Origin: Candidula unifasciata
Taxonomy: Eukaryota; Mollusca; Gastropoda; Stylommatophora; Geomitridae
Assembly: GCA_905116865.2 (NCBI GenBank)
Contig: CAJHNH020000793.1
Coordinates: 1-64,000 of the forward strand
Length of the DNA stretch: 64,000 nucleotides
Direction of reading: 5' to 3'
Below, piece after piece: positions 22,600 through 34,553 of the stretch (position 1 is the stretch's first letter; every line of letters starts with the position of its first letter). Position numbers and translations under genes: made by a program. A model generated the notes under the pieces. The model was not told where the DNA came from and ran no database searches. It worked only from the letters and a program-made list of their open reading frames with translations.

Positions 22600-22995
22600 A
22601 TTCCTAGTTGGTACTGCGGAAGTTTCAAAATTGACAGATGTTGCACATGGGAATACTAAGCATCAGCACATCTGTATTTCAGGGACTCACATCTACATAC
22701 TTCTGGGATATGCAGGAGTGCAAGGGATGAAAGTGTATATCTTTTTGGTAACACTCGTACTGGAAAAAGGAGACATTCCGAAGACTATTTATGATGGAAT
22801 GCTGACAGAAGACAGGTGAGATGAAATAACATGTGAAAGAATATGTGAACATGGAATCAGGAGTGAGGGACGTATGAGAAGAAGAGAATGACATGTGTAT
22901 AATCAGTGTGCTACAGGAACAGTTAGACATTTGCTACAGGAGAGGGAGTATCTGTGGGTATGCCCGGTGTGCCATGATGTTGATTCTTAAATTAG
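22600..22995 (+). pseudogene. LINE RNase H relic with 3' end
   Basis: THIYILLGYAGVQGMKV corresponds to the RNase H 'VPGYAGVxGNE' block. The C-terminus reads GTVRHLLQEREYLWVCPVC and then HDVDS, ending at a stop as in LINE D. Confidence 0.65.
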
Positions 22996-23489
22996 TAACC
23001 AGATGTGTTGAAAATGATAATGCTGATTTTGTTCACAAATTTAACTGGTAAATAAATGTTACTTTTTTTTTTTAAATATGGATCTAGCACCACATGCCTG
23101 ATACAGGATTCAAATCAACATAAAGCTGGATTTTGTTTTTGTAAAAAAAACCCCAGCCAGAAATGGGTTAAAAGTATCCTTAATTGTACAGGACTTTACG
23201 GAGCCAACTGTTGTGGTCTTTCTGAGGGAGATGAAGAGTGACACCATGGACTAGAAGTAATGAACACTTGTAATTTTTTTTTTCTTGAGGTGGTATGCGG
23301 TACCGGCACCCATTTTGTTTAAATATTAATTTACATTTTTTAAAGGCATATTTTTTCATGCGCTACTGTAATAAACACTTTGTGGTGAGTATTATTTTGG
23401 GTACCTGCACCTTTTTTCTTGAAACAAAATGCTCTGGTTCAAACTAATAATTCAGATACAAAGTGTAACTAACATCTGTGCTACATTAT

Positions 23490-24160
23490 CTTTGAAAACA
23501 CCAGAGAAATGTCTGGTGAGTTGTCTGATACTGATAGAGTTGCGCTACATTCATTGTGGGAGTCACTGTGGCACAGAGGCTAAACGCTTGCATTCGGATC
23601 GGAAGGTCATGGGTTTGCTTTCTGGCGGAGCTGGACTATTTTTAAAAATGACTTGACTCTGAGGTCGACCCAGCCTTGAGTGAATACCGGGTGCAGTCTC
23701 GGGAAGTGAAGGCGGCCGGTAAGATACTGACCACATCACTCATCTTGTGCCGATTGGTCTATAAAAATATAGGTCTAGCCCTATATGCCTAAAGGTGTGG
23801 AAAAGGGACCTTTACTTTTTACTTACTTACATTCATTGTTTGGTCCAAGTGGAGTTTACCTATTTTTTTTAGTTTTTGTTGTTCTATCATGGATATTCAT
23901 ATCAACCCTTTCTATCCAAATTGTAACCTGAGTTCCTTCTCACAAACATAATTATTTTAACTCATTCAGACCAGAGAAATGTCTGGGGTGAGTTGTCTGG
24001 TACTGATAGAGTTACAATATGGTTAGTCTAAGTGTAGTTTCCTATTTTTGATTCTGGTAGTTCTATCACAGACACTTTTATTAACTCATTCTATCCAAAT
24101 TATAACCTTAGCTCCTTCTGATGTATATTATTATTTTAACTTATTCACACCTTTTATCTT
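23490..24160 (+). repeat. Tandem repeat of about 165 bp interrupted by a SINE
   Basis: ACCAGAGAAATGTCTGG...GAGTTGTCTG..TACTGATAGAGTT occurs at about 23500 and again at about 23970, and TCTATCCAAATT...TAACCT at about 23918 and 24092. The first unit is split by the SINE B insertion at 23557-23827. Confidence 0.7.
23557..23827 (+). repeat. SINE B, full length with 11-bp target duplication
   Basis: Flanked by TACATTCATTG at 23546-23556 and 23828-23838, which fixes the ends. The head has tRNA-like promoter boxes (GTGGCACAGAGGCTAAACG; GGTCATGGGTTTGC). The body carries GGTCGACCCAGCCTTGAGTG, CCGGGTGCAGTCTCGGGAAG, GATTGGTCTATAAAAATATA and GGTCTAGCCCTATATGCC; the tail is TTTACTTTTTACTTAC. Reference copy for those at 31446, 35062, 55371, 57045 and 59390. 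Confidence 0.9.
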
Positions 24161-24165
24161 CTAAG

Positions 24166-24310
24166 CCAGCGGTTCTCAACCTGCGGGTCGCGCCCTATTT
24201 TAGCTTACTCTTATGACATGCTTGTTGGAAGGTTGTGGGTCTTTTCTTGTTTTCCCCACAAAGGAGCTCTGAACCCACATGGTTAATGCTGGTTCTGGAA
24301 CAAAAACATG
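24166..24310 (-). repeat. hAT-like end fragment next to a SINE C1 fragment
   Basis: CCAGCGGTTCTCAACCTGCG at 24166 matches the well-known hAT terminal consensus, but only about 27 bp are present. 24193-24310 is a reversed SINE C1 piece (GACATGCTTGTTGGAAGG, TTTTCCCCACAAAGGAGC). Confidence 0.45.
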
Positions 24311-25086
24311 TCTAAAGGTGAACAAACAATGTGAACTTGAAGATGAAAAAGACAAAGAAACTATAAGACACAGCACACACAAAAAGGGAGGGATGGAAAG
24401 AGCAGGGGGGGGGGGGGGTCAGGACACAAAATTTCTGATAATGTACAATGGAAATATGAGAAAGTTCATAAATACTAATAAATTTATCATCACAAAGAAG
24501 TAATTGTAACAACAGCTTTGTATACAGACCTATGAACTAATGAAACATAAAACACCACAGACTGACAAACAGAACTCACAAGGTGGTCTTAAAATCCTCA
24601 GATGATAAGAAGTCCAAGACTGTTAAGTAGAGCACACATACTGAGAGCCAAGTGGTTTTATATACCATTGTCTTGTACACAGCATGACATGTCTGTTCTC
24701 TTGTTTGTTTAAAGTCCTCTTAAAACTATCTGATACAGTTAATTGGCATGTGCCATCAGCTGACCTATATTTCTGGCCCTGTTCTAGGAGTTTATTTATA
24801 GAAATGTTGGAGGATGCATAACAAAGTAACCAGCTGCTGACAGCTGGTGCTAAATGAACATGTTGACTGTGACGATGAACCAGCTGTGACTAACACAAAT
24901 GTGACATCTAACTCAGTCAGTATGAGGTAACTGATCATGCTGTTCTGGCAACTTCATACATGCCATACATGGTATAAATATCTCCCCCTTTTATGAATTT
25001 TCGTTTTTCTAACCCAGTTTGTATTTTAACAGAACTTCATTTCTTTCTCCAAGTTTTACTATTACATCTCTTTTAGACAATCAATT
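24311..25086. other. Intergenic, no gene seen
   Basis: Contains a G14 run at 24405-24418. The rest shows nothing I can name. Confidence 0.4.
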
Positions 25087-25375
25087 CATTACTTTTCTTC
25101 TTCCTCTGCCTATTTACCAGATGTAAACGCCAGTGGAAAGTTTTGGTTCTTCACCCACTTCTGGACTTTGGTCTTCATCAAGAACTTCAATTTTACATGC
25201 AAATCTATTTTAAAGACCTGGCTTAAATGTATGCAGACTGTTAGTTCCCTGCCTCTCAGGCAGAGGCACTCTGACTTTGAGGCAGAGGCACTCTGATTTT
25301 GAAAGATATAGACCTCTAATCAGTCACCTTTCATGACTTGCTGTTTGGGGAGGGGGGAGGCGAGGCAGGTGCATA
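25087..25375 (-). repeat. SINE C1 copy
   Basis: Reversed SINE C1 with a short internal duplication: GAGGCAGAGGCACTCTGA occurs twice around 25258-25300. Confidence 0.75.
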
Positions 25376-25469
25376 TATTCTTTGTACCCCCCCCCCCAAC
25401 CCCTCACCCAAAAAAATGGTACCCCAGAGACCAAACAGGGAATTCTAAACTATAACAATCTAAACTATC

Positions 25470-25760
25470 TTCTGTGTAGATACCAGACTCCATTATGGGG
25501 AACAACCTCCCTTAGAAACACATGGTAAAAGTCGACTAATTAGGGATTTCTTTTGGAGTCAGAGAGTACATCTGTCTGACAGGCAAGGAACCAATAGTGT
25601 GAAAACAAATCAGCCAGGTCTGTGAAACGAATGTGTGCGCAACACTCAAGTTCCAAAACAAGACTGCTTCCAAATGGCAGCAGAAGTCCAGAAGTGGATG
25701 AACAACCAGAGCGTTCTGCCAGTCAATGCAAAGAAGAAAAAGATTTAACTTCCTCTTTTT
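25470..25760 (+). repeat. SINE C1 copy
   Basis: GTCGACTAATTAGGGATTTC, GACAGGCAAGGAACCAATAG, GGATGAACAACCAGAGCG, tail GCAAAGAAGAAAAAG. Confidence 0.75.
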
Positions 25761-26021
25761 CTTCTTCTCTTCTATTCTCTACTCCTAGAATGCCTTGCAG
25801 CCTTTCTCTTATCAAATGAAAATCCATGCATATTCCTATTCTACTATATATTTTCCCACCTCTTCCTCAAATCAGAAGTACCAACTGTAATACATATAGT
25901 ATATACATACAGGCACCCACACACATAAATGTATATTTATGAGTGCTCATCACAGTCTTTAAAAGTAGCTATTCAAGCCAGCAATAAATAAATAATATTA
26001 AAAAATGAATGAATGAATGAG

Positions 26022-26180
26022 ATTTAACCCCACTATGACATCCACCAAGCAATAAACACCCGGTGACACAAAGTGCCACTATACGGATAAGAATCACCCT
26101 TGGAGAGGTCCAAAAAAACCATGTTTAACCTTTTGATTATATTATGGCCCCCCAGCTACAGCCGGGGTAGGGCTTTAAAA
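26022..26180 (+). repeat. Dispersed repeat, inverted partner at 31890-32100
   Basis: CAATAAACACCCGGTGACAC and AAAGTGCCA...CGGAT.AGAATCACCC are shared with the reverse complement of 31890-32100. Class unknown. Confidence 0.65.
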
Positions 26181-26584
26181 TACAAAAAAATGCGTTCTTT
26201 ATATAAATGATAGAAATTTGTCTGGTAAATATAATATAATGACTTGATATAGTTTTTAACATTATGCAATATGGCACAGGTTTGTAAACATGAATCATTT
26301 ATTTACCAATGCTTTCAGTAATGAAATCTAATCACATAATATTCAGAAAAGTATAGCAGCACAAAATCTAGGTAGACTCTTTATTTCTAGTTCTATGAGC
26401 TGAAACTTAAAAGAAAAGAAAGCTGTGCATAGCATTATTACATACAGCTAAAAAATGCTTAGTGATAGCAGCCAATGCCCAATAAGTCCCTTAGTGATGA
26501 AAACAAACTGCCTGCCTACAGTCTACAGTTACAGGCCAACATCTGACTAGAACTGTCTCCTGTAGTAATAATTTGTATTTTTTA

Positions 26585-26725
26585 ATATAGTGGTACACGG
26601 AATTTGAGCACCTTAAAACTCAAACTCGGAAAGAAAAGTTTAAGTAAATTGTGCCTCAGAACTCGAATGCGGCCTTGGAAACCGAACGTCTGGCTCGTGC
26701 CGATCACGAGTCTGAGCTACGGAGC
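26585..26725. repeat. Possible pogo/mariner-like terminal sequence
   Basis: TAGTGGTACACGG followed by ACTCAAACTCGG and GAACTCGAATGCGG resembles the 'CAGTGGTACCTCGG...GAACTCGAA' termini of pogo-like elements. No partner end was found. Confidence 0.25.
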
Positions 26726-28069
26726 TTCAGCACCTTCTTCACCAGCAGCAGAAGGATGACATTTTCATATCATGTAATCATATGTTATTTTGTATTTTTT
26801 TCCTCTTATTTTAATTATTAATGTAATCATTTCTTCATTATTCATGTTTATTATTATATTAATTAGTAACGCTTCTTAAAATAAAGTTTCGTTTAGTACC
26901 AAGCAACTTACTACACTATTCCATAATTACTACATACTTTTAATTTAAATCTTTATTTAGCTGTGACATTTTATTCACATATATTGTATCCCCAGTGTTC
27001 ACTTTTTAAATTAAAATTTTACTCGCTTCGTCCATTGGTCATTGGTGTCAACTGAAACGAACATATTCATATGTATTCAGATCAAGACAAAGTGTTTCTA
27101 ACACTGTTAGAGTTATAATAATAATATAAACAGTTGGTGAACGCGAAGAAGAAGATAATAGTAATAATATTTAATCGAGTTAACAAATGGTTATGTTTAG
27201 ATGAGTTCAAGCAACACCTGACTATACTGAAAAGTTAAAAGATTATTTCTTAATCTGAGAAATGCAAGCACAACTGACTAGATTACACACAACACTATAT
27301 AAACTTATAGTTTATACTGTTATTGAATTGTTTTCATAAGACAGGCGAAACCGAAAGTTAAAAAGGGCTAGCATTTGGCCGGTTTGCTGTTTTTTGATGA
27401 TCTGTTAAATGATTTAAATGGTCTTCATGGTATCTGAATCTGCTCATGTGTTTACAAAAGTAAGTTGATTAAATACCGCAGTAATAAACACAGTTCTCAA
27501 CTGTGAAATTCTGGCCATAAAAAGCAATTAAATTAAACTAAAAATAATATCCTGTTAGATTTAGCTTGCACTGTCAGTCTTTATTTCTTTTCTGACATTA
27601 GCAACATATTGTTTTAGAAGTGCAGTTTAGGCATATCATGAGGAGAGGAGATCACTTAAAAGGTGGTGAAGTGGGAAACAAATGCATTGAGTAAACGAGG
27701 GTATCCAAGAAAAACCCTTAAGCGAACATTGTTGGAAGCATTGCGCGGGATGCAACGGACTGAAGAACTAGACTTGAAGCACTATGTGACCTAAAACGGC
27801 AGAACAGAGGGCTGGGGTGGTGTGGACGAGGAGGGGAGTGGGTAGTAATGATAATGATTATTGGAGATACCAGCGAAAATTGCGACTGATTCGCGTTATA
27901 ACGCTGACTGTTAGGGGAAGAGCAAATAAAAACAAAATACAAATAATTTCGCATGAATGGACATTACTTTGAAACCTGAATAACGGGAAATCTTTATATA
28001 AACTATTACATGCTGCAAGGGAAATGTCTGAAGTAACAAATGAATGTTATAAATTTAACATAAATCTGA
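26726..28069. other. Intergenic, no gene seen
   Basis: AT-rich. A short SINE C1 tail (GGTGAACGCGAAGAAGAAG) is visible at 27134-27152. Nothing else supported. Confidence 0.4.
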
Positions 28070-28200
28070 GGAGCGGCTGGCCGAACAGTTAGAACGTTGC
28101 TTTTTCAAGCTGTAAGGCGGGGGATTCTTTCTGTCAGGGAAAAAAATCCTTACCTGTACAGTCGTGGCGACAGCACTAGCCATGCGGCCATAAATCCTCA
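28070..28200 (+). repeat. Possible tRNA-headed SINE
   Basis: GGCTGGCCGAACAGTTAGAACG and then GCGGGGGATTCTTTC sit at A-box/B-box spacing. The body does not match the other SINE families here. Confidence 0.3.
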
Positions 28201-28509
28201 GGCTCAAAGACCTCCCTCCCTCCCTCCCCCTCCCACCCCCCCCCCACCCCACCTACACCACAAAAATGATAAAATAAAGGTATTAATTGGTAGTTAGCAT
28301 GATATTATTTATGATACTTCATCTTCTGTTGTTTTTTGTTTTTTTCTCCTCCTCCTCTTTCTTTCTTCTTTTTCCGTTACTTTCCTTGATTGTGTTTTAA
28401 TATTTGTTATTTGAATCCAGTAGTATTATTGTAGGTTTACACGACCCCTGTGCTTTTCATTTAAATTATTGTAAGTGAAACGCACTCCTTTGGTCTACAG
28501 TTATGTATA

Positions 28510-28510
<1 letters not shown>

Positions 28511-28597
<87 letters not shown>
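28511..28597 (+). repeat. (CT)n microsatellite
   Basis: About 87 bp of CT repeats with one short interruption (TTTCTT) near 28560. Confidence 0.97.
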
Positions 28598-28600
<3 letters not shown>

Positions 28601-28972
28601 CACATACACACTTATATTAAACTATACATTGCTAAACACTGTATCTTTTAAGACCGTGAATAGAAACTTTATCGTTTTTATACTAGTGGTGTCTTAAATC
28701 ACTTTTGTGACTTTTTTGCTACTTTATTTCCGAGCCCTAGTTTCTGTCGACCTATGTAGGTTCCTGGCACTTGCATTTAATTTGATAAATGCAACTTGAT
28801 TTGGTGAGCGACCTGAGAAAGGAGAAGTCATTTCCAACTAGGGAAACGACCGCATTATATACAATGTTTGACCAACGGCTGTTTCAGTTGGTCACATAAA
28901 CGTTGCATTACATAGTCTCCTCAAAGTGTTAACTTAAAAACTATATAAAGTTTACACACTTTTAAAAAAAGG

Positions 28973-29113
28973 CAGTTGGCACACTGAGTTCCGGTTTCCA
29001 ACAAGGCTGCGATAATGCGATTTTAGACACATCACACCCGATTTCAGCAATCCCTTAATTGGTCCCTTTTTAGGACATGATTGTTATGGGACAGGGTCTC
29101 CCCCCCCCCCCCC
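28973..29113 (-). repeat. SINE C2 fragment ending in a C14 run
   Basis: GCACACTGAGTTCCGG, CCCGATTTCAGCAATCCC, TTTAGGACATGATTGTTATG in reversed order, then C14 at 29100-29113. Confidence 0.6.
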
Positions 29114-29444
29114 ACCAAAAATTGCTCGCTGCGACCTAAAAGAAGAACGTAGACACTAACATTTAGCTGAGGCTTGGAATCCTGTAAAAATTAAGTCCTG
29201 TGGGTTCTCATTATGATGTAGTGTGGTTTGGGGTGTTTGAATTTCCGATGACAGTCTATCTTTGATGCATATCATTCTACAACGGTCGAACAAGTTATAA
29301 GTGTCTTACTAAGCAGTATTTGTGGATGAGTATAAAGCTGTGAAAATTTAAATCCCCGTCCGTTTTAACTTTCTATTCGGTACGCTGATTTTTAATTGTG
29401 CCATTTTCTATACATCTACTTATTACATCTATACACGGTAATTC

Positions 29445-29985
29445 CAACCACACAGCAGGGATCTAAGCACTAGAGCAAATTGCCGAGATGGTTCACAACA
29501 CTAAGCCTGACTGCAGCCAAGTGGTTATCTACACAGATGGCTATCGGTGCTTCAAGTCTTCAAGAATATATGATATCTGAACTTGGCAAGGTGGCTGCCT
29601 AAAAGTGTACTGTCCTCCAGGAGGTGTCCTATCGCTGTGGTATACATGAAAACGAAATCGCAGATAAACTAGCTAAGGGAAGAATGTGAAAATAAAGACA
29701 ATGCAAAAACATTCTTTGAGAGCAAGTGGGGGTGGTGTGGGGCAGGAGGGTAATTCAGTCTATCAGACGTGAACAGAATCTATCCAGCGATTGACTACCA
29801 CCACTTACTTGACCGGCACGAACAGGTCAACATTCCACTCCCCAGGACAAGGCTTAACACAATTAACAAGCATATGCACAGGTATTTCACCAATGTGCCC
29901 ACGGAAGCTGTGTGCACAAACTGCAGGACATGTCCTGCAAGACTGACCTTTACACGGCCCATTAAGGAAGGACTGCTGACCCAGT
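29445..29985 (+). pseudogene. LINE RNase H relic
   Basis: Fragments include VVIYTDGY (RNase H first aspartate strand), an ENEIADKLAKGRM block and, further on, HEQVNIPLPRTRLNTINKHM and YFTNVPTEAVC. These match 'RLRTGHNRLNxHMHR...C.C' of LINE C-termini. Multiple stops. Confidence 0.75.
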
Positions 29986-30190
29986 GATTCGACACTATAT
30001 TCAAATTTTATGGAACTAAAAGGCAGCAACCCCTAGCCATAAAAGGCAATTTTTTCACAAGAACCCATTCGTCTATCAGTGTAAATCAAAGAGCAATCAC
30101 AAAAAGAAAAAGGAGAAAACATGATAATGTGTGGCTTTCTTTGTGTTGAGTAAAAAAGGATATGTTTTTTATATACCTGGTTAGTGTTGG

Positions 30191-30400
30191 CATGGCTTCT
30201 TCTTCTTCTTCTTCTTCTTCTTTTTTCTCCTTCTTCTCCTCCTCCTTCTTCTTCTTCTTCTCCTCCTTCTTCTTCTGCCATTAAAAATAGAATCGGCACG
30301 TTGTGTTGTGGTTTACCGCTAGGCTGCAATATCAGCGCATTTCAGTCCAGTACATCCGATTTCTGCAAATGCTTATTTATCATACTTTTTAGTAGTGAGT
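30191..30400 (-). repeat. SINE C2 copy with long (GAA/GGA)n tail
   Basis: 30276-30400 is the reversed SINE body (GCACGTTGTGTTGTGG, TTACCGCTAGGCTGC, CATCCGATTTCTGCAAATGC). It is preceded on the plus strand by about 85 bp of TTC/CTC repeats, the (GAA)n tail in SINE orientation. Confidence 0.75.
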
Positions 30401-30854
30401 CTGTTCTCTATCTCATCCTAATTAGAAAGATAAATTCTTTGCATGATAAAAGGGGTGGGGCAACCTAATCTTCTAATAAATGTGGGGAGGGGGAGGGGTT
30501 GCCTATGCCCCTAGATTCCTGTTCCCCTGCATTCTCTCTGCTGTTGTTCTCTGTATGCCATTTTTGGCTTTTGACAACTTTTTTTTAAAGAACGGAAATA
30601 TAGAATTATCCAGCTATCATGTTTGCTTTTCTTTCTGCAGTTTAGCAGCCATATTAATAAAAGTTAATGGTGTGCTTGCATATCAAACCTTGACCTGGGT
30701 TCAATCCTTGGCAGTCCAGGTATTATGTTTGTTGCCACCAGTAAGGCTTATTGCTTTTATGAACAGTCTCAAAAAACTTAGTACCAAATAATGTTAATAA
30801 TTTCCAGAAATGGAATGGCGATTACAAGGAACAGTAACTCCAGTTCAACATACT

Positions 30855-31085
30855 ATAGCCTCTTCTTTTTCTTCTTCTTCAGTATTTCGAGCCCGTGAGG
30901 TTCATTGCTGTAGATATCACCCGCCTCCATTCATCTCTCTGGCTGGCCTTTTTTTTTTCCAGTTGGTGACACCGAGTATTTGCAGGTCTGTCTGGACATT
31001 GTCTCTTTATCTTCTTCTTGGTCTGCCTCGTGGTCTACGACCATTCATATCCCTTGTGTATATTTTTACTTTTCGTACGATAGCC
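30855..31085 (-). pseudogene. LINE 3' end fragment
   Basis: Strongly similar to 20405-20610: CGAGCCCGTGAGGTTCATTG, TCATCTCTCTGGCTGGCC, TTCTTCTTGGTCTGCCTCG, GGTCTACGACCAT. Confidence 0.75.
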
Positions 31086-31120
31086 TAGATTCTAGAAAAT
31101 GTCAAGCTAACTATTCACAC

Positions 31121-31445
31121 CATGGCGGCAGTTTGCCATACGGGAATCCATGGCGGCAGTTTGCCATACGGGAATCCATGGTGGCAGTTTGCCATGCGGG
31201 AATCCATGGTGGCAGTTTGCCATGCAGGAATCCATGGCGAAAGTTTGCCTTACGGGAATCCATGGCGGCAGTTTGCCATACGGGAATCCATGGCGGCAGT
31301 TTGTCATACGGAAATCATGGCGGCAGTTTGCCATACGGGAATCCATGGCGGCAGTTTGCCATACGGAAATCCATGGCGGCAGCTTGCCATACGGGAATCC
31401 TTGGCGGCAGTTTGCCATACGGGAATCCATGGCGGCAGTTTGCAA
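31121..31445 (+). repeat. 28-bp minisatellite, about 11.5 units
   Basis: Units start CATGGCGGCAGTTTGCCATA every 28 bases (one unit is 27). Because 28 is not a multiple of 3, the array is open in all three forward frames and at least one reverse frame; this is not evidence of coding. It runs directly into SINE B sequence. Confidence 0.95.
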
Positions 31446-31612
31446 CAGAAAGTCGTGGGTTCGCTCCCTGGCCGAGCCGGGCTTTTTTTCAAAAATGACT
31501 TTGGCTCCCAGGTCGACCCAGCCTTGAATGGGTACCGGGTGCAGTCCCGGGAAATAAAGGCGGCCGGTGTGATGCTGGCTACATCATCCATCTACATCTA
31601 CCGTCGCCTTTT
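31446..31612 (+). repeat. SINE B copy, head replaced by the minisatellite
   Basis: AGTCGTGGGTTCGCTCCC (B box) through CAGGTCGACCCAGCCTTG and CGGGTGCAGTCCCGGG. The A-box part is missing; the minisatellite abuts the break. Confidence 0.8.
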
Positions 31613-31889
31613 CACTGTAGTTAAAAGAGGTTCATAGTTGCCATTGTGCTGTATAATGGGAAATTTATAAATTCAGCGTTAGCTGGGCACATCACAGATT
31701 GGATATAGAACTATCAAGTGCTGTTCTATACGTGCGATGGTGACATTACGTCAGAGTTGAGATTAAAAGCACTGAATATGACAACATAAATAAACTTATT
31801 ATCTACACAAGTGAGATATGCACACCGACTAAGCTGCTTGGTGTTAATATTCAAATGGCGAATATTCTATATATCAGGCAATCTCGTCA

Positions 31890-32100
31890 TCCCCTAGTGA
31901 GATGCAATTTTTAGCTATTTTGAATCCCTACCCTGTCTTTAGCCCTAAATATAGCCGGGCCTGAAATATGGCCAAACGGCTGAACGGAGTTTCTGGGACC
32001 TCTACACGGGTGATTCTCATCCGCAGGTTGGCACTTTGTGTCACCGGGTGTTTATTGCTTGTCTGATGTCTTGGTGGGGTACAATTTACATACAAATGGC
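31890..32100 (-). repeat. Inverted partner of the 26022-26180 repeat
   Basis: Reverse complement shares CAATAAACACCCGGTGACAC and the following GAATCACCC block. Confidence 0.65.
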
Positions 32101-32367
32101 TAATTAGGGAAACGAAATGCCCGAAAAAAGTCGGATGTATGTGTCGAATGGCGCAAATATTGTAGCCATGATCTAAAACAATGTACTGACGTAATCGAAT
32201 AACTCAGAAAAAGAAAACGAAGATGAAACCGTTATATTCATTATATCGAGACTTTGACAGCCATCACCTGGAAAGCGAGAGAAGGGGTACATGAAAACCA
32301 TCATCTGAATCATCTTTTCAAAACCATCGACACTGAAAAAAGGTAACATTATAAATACGTGCCGTAA

Positions 32368-33020
32368 GTGGACGAAAATCACATGCACAAGCTCCAGATG
32401 TACTGTGAGCTCGCGGCCGCTCTGAGGAGAGACGACCCGTACTCAGTAAAAATCATCGGCGTCCAGGTAGGCGCAAGAGGTCTTATCTCCACTTCCATAT
32501 ACAATGTGCTAAACCAGCCGGGCTTGCGATCAAACGAACGTAAACGGTTACTAAAACAACTGGGCGAAGCTGCCGAAAGAGCTTTGAGCTGGCTTTGGAA
32601 ACAACGGAATGTCGTGGGTGATGGGCCTTGGTAGACTGATCCAAGTCCCTGGAGCAAGGTGTCCGGCTGATGCCTGCCAGTGACCCTCTGCCAATTGCAA
32701 AAGTCTAACATGTGTCCGATGAACCAACCGCAAGCTTGTCACTTGGTCGTTAAGGTAGCCGGCTGGTTTAATTGGCTACCGCAGCGACAATACATATATT
32801 TAACTTAGAATCTCACAGTACCAGTTGCATAGTCACCATTTCGTCTTGTCCCTGTCCGAGAACATCCGGTAAAGTGCAGCAGGAGAAGATCGAGGCCTGT
32901 GAGTCATGACCCAGGTTGGCCCACCCTCTGAAGTCCAGGAGTTGTTGGGCCAAAACAATTGTCGAAGAGGGATCTTCTACTGATGATCGGTGGACTTTTG
33001 CTGTACATGCTTCCCTGTGG
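32368..33020 (+). pseudogene. LINE ORF2 C-terminal relic with 3' tail
   Basis: KIIGVQVGARGLISTSIYNV, NERKRLLKQLGEAAERALSW and LWKQRN resemble the C-terminus of a class of invertebrate non-LTR polyproteins ('VGxRGLV...EASEQASxWLW..R'). The sequence after the stop at 32632-32634 (GGTGTCCGGCTGATG, GGTAGCCGGCTGG) looks like its 3' UTR. Considered and rejected as an upstream helicase exon. Confidence 0.6.
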
Positions 33021-33622
33021 AGTTCTTATTATAATGAAATAAAATTAAATCCTCCAGGCATGCGTGCTATCCACTGTACAAAAAGTTAAAAGCCAACCCG
33101 GCAATGCAATGACAGGAGGAAGTGCGGAACTTGGGTTGTTTGTAAACTTCACAACTAATCACAACCCCAGTTGTGGAACGTTGGTTGGTACGTAAACACT
33201 GAACAAGTGGTGCTTACTTTCTGCCTTTCCACTTCTTCATGCTATAAATAATTTGTGTCATGTATATTCGGAACAGAAAGTGCACAAATTTACTTTTGTT
33301 GTTGCTCTGAATACTTCCATCACAAAGTTTGCTAATAGTCGCAGACAATATCGCATTATACAGACAGATGAATGAAAGGTGACACTGACTGACCATGTTC
33401 AGTTCTTACACGAAAGTGAAAGTAAACTGCTTTAATTTAATTACTTTAATAAATAATTTAATAATAATACCAATTAAATAAAATACTTTTTGCTGAATTG
33501 TCTTCTTCATAATTATGAATGTTAAGGAAACAGAATTAATAATAATCCTATATTACTATTACCAGATTGCAAACATAAAAAATGCATTTATTTGACTTAT
33601 AATGCATTTTTCGAATGATAAG

Positions 33623-34553
33623 GGCTCTCCTTTAAATAACGGTCCCACATGATCTACGCAGAAAGTAAACCCAAACAGAGCCTCACTCATATCTAAAATT
33701 CGCATTTCTTTTGCGGCTATTCAACCGTGTCAAAAGTAGGATTCATTGTGCACGACATTTTCGCGAAACGCAACAGATTTGTTTACGGCGATTACATGGC
33801 GGCAAAACTAGGATTAACTACGGACGAAAAAAATAAGCGACATGCGAGAATACTGCCGATAACGATATCCTACGGCAGGGCCAGAGTTATATGTAAGTTG
33901 CGGACCGCTTTTTGCCGGCTATAGTTCCACCTCCGAGAGTAGCTAAACTAGATGGCTAGGACTCACAAGCAGCAGCTACCGCAGCTCCTGCAGCTTCCTC
34001 CAATGTATTTGCTCGTGAGTCCTAGCCATCTAGTTTAGCCCCTTCCGTGTGTAGCGGCGCGGGGGATACTCTCAGAGGTGGCACTATAGTCGCCGGAAAA
34101 TAGTCTACAATTTACAGGAGCTACTTCTTCTGTTGGAAGTAGCAGCGTGGTCATATTCGCCACGGTCAAGGGGTGTTTGGGATAATGGAGCGCCATCGTG
34201 GCGGCTGCTGGTTTGAAGTTGTCCTGAGGCGACATGCGCATACATTAAACCGCGCATTTCTGATCATGTCTCGCCCAGAACGAGAATCGCTGACAAGTAG
34301 TGCCGAGTTACAATGGCGGACAATGACAAATAACAGATATTCGCTCACTATTTGCAGCTTCTGTGCGACAATTTTCACATATAAAGGATTTAATTTTCAG
34401 TAAGTAGTAGACTTTGCCCTTTTCCTTACACTTTTCGTTTCTCATTTTTTCCGAGCTACACCTTTTAAATGCTTGTAGGGCAGGACGTAATGAGGCTCTG
34501 TTTGGGTTCACTTTCTGCGTAGATCATTTGGGACCGTTATTTAAAGGAGAGCC
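33623..34553. mobile_element. 931-bp non-autonomous DNA element with 63-bp terminal inverted repeats
   Basis: 33623-33685 and the reverse complement of 34491-34553 match at 61 of 63 positions (start GGCTCTCCTTTAAATAACGG). A second inverted pair lies inside, around 33917-33970 and 34011-34098 (AGCTAAACTAGATGGCTAGG on both arms). Only short frames are present and none resembles a transposase. No target duplication was clear. Confidence 0.85.

Noticed and set aside
30033..30329. 98-residue Glu/Arg-rich minus-strand frame
   Set aside because: Translation of the TTC/CTC repeat forming a SINE tail.
31107..31637. Several 95-172 residue frames on both strands
   Set aside because: All are translations of the 28-bp minisatellite, open in every phase; no domain or codon signal.
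32368..32634. Upstream coding exon of the helicase gene
   Set aside because: The product matches a LINE ORF2 C-terminus and ends in its own stop, followed by retroelement-like 3' sequence; no donor in frame.
33727..33924. 65-residue frame as a transposase fragment
   Set aside because: No recognisable transposase motif; it lies in a non-autonomous element and is short.
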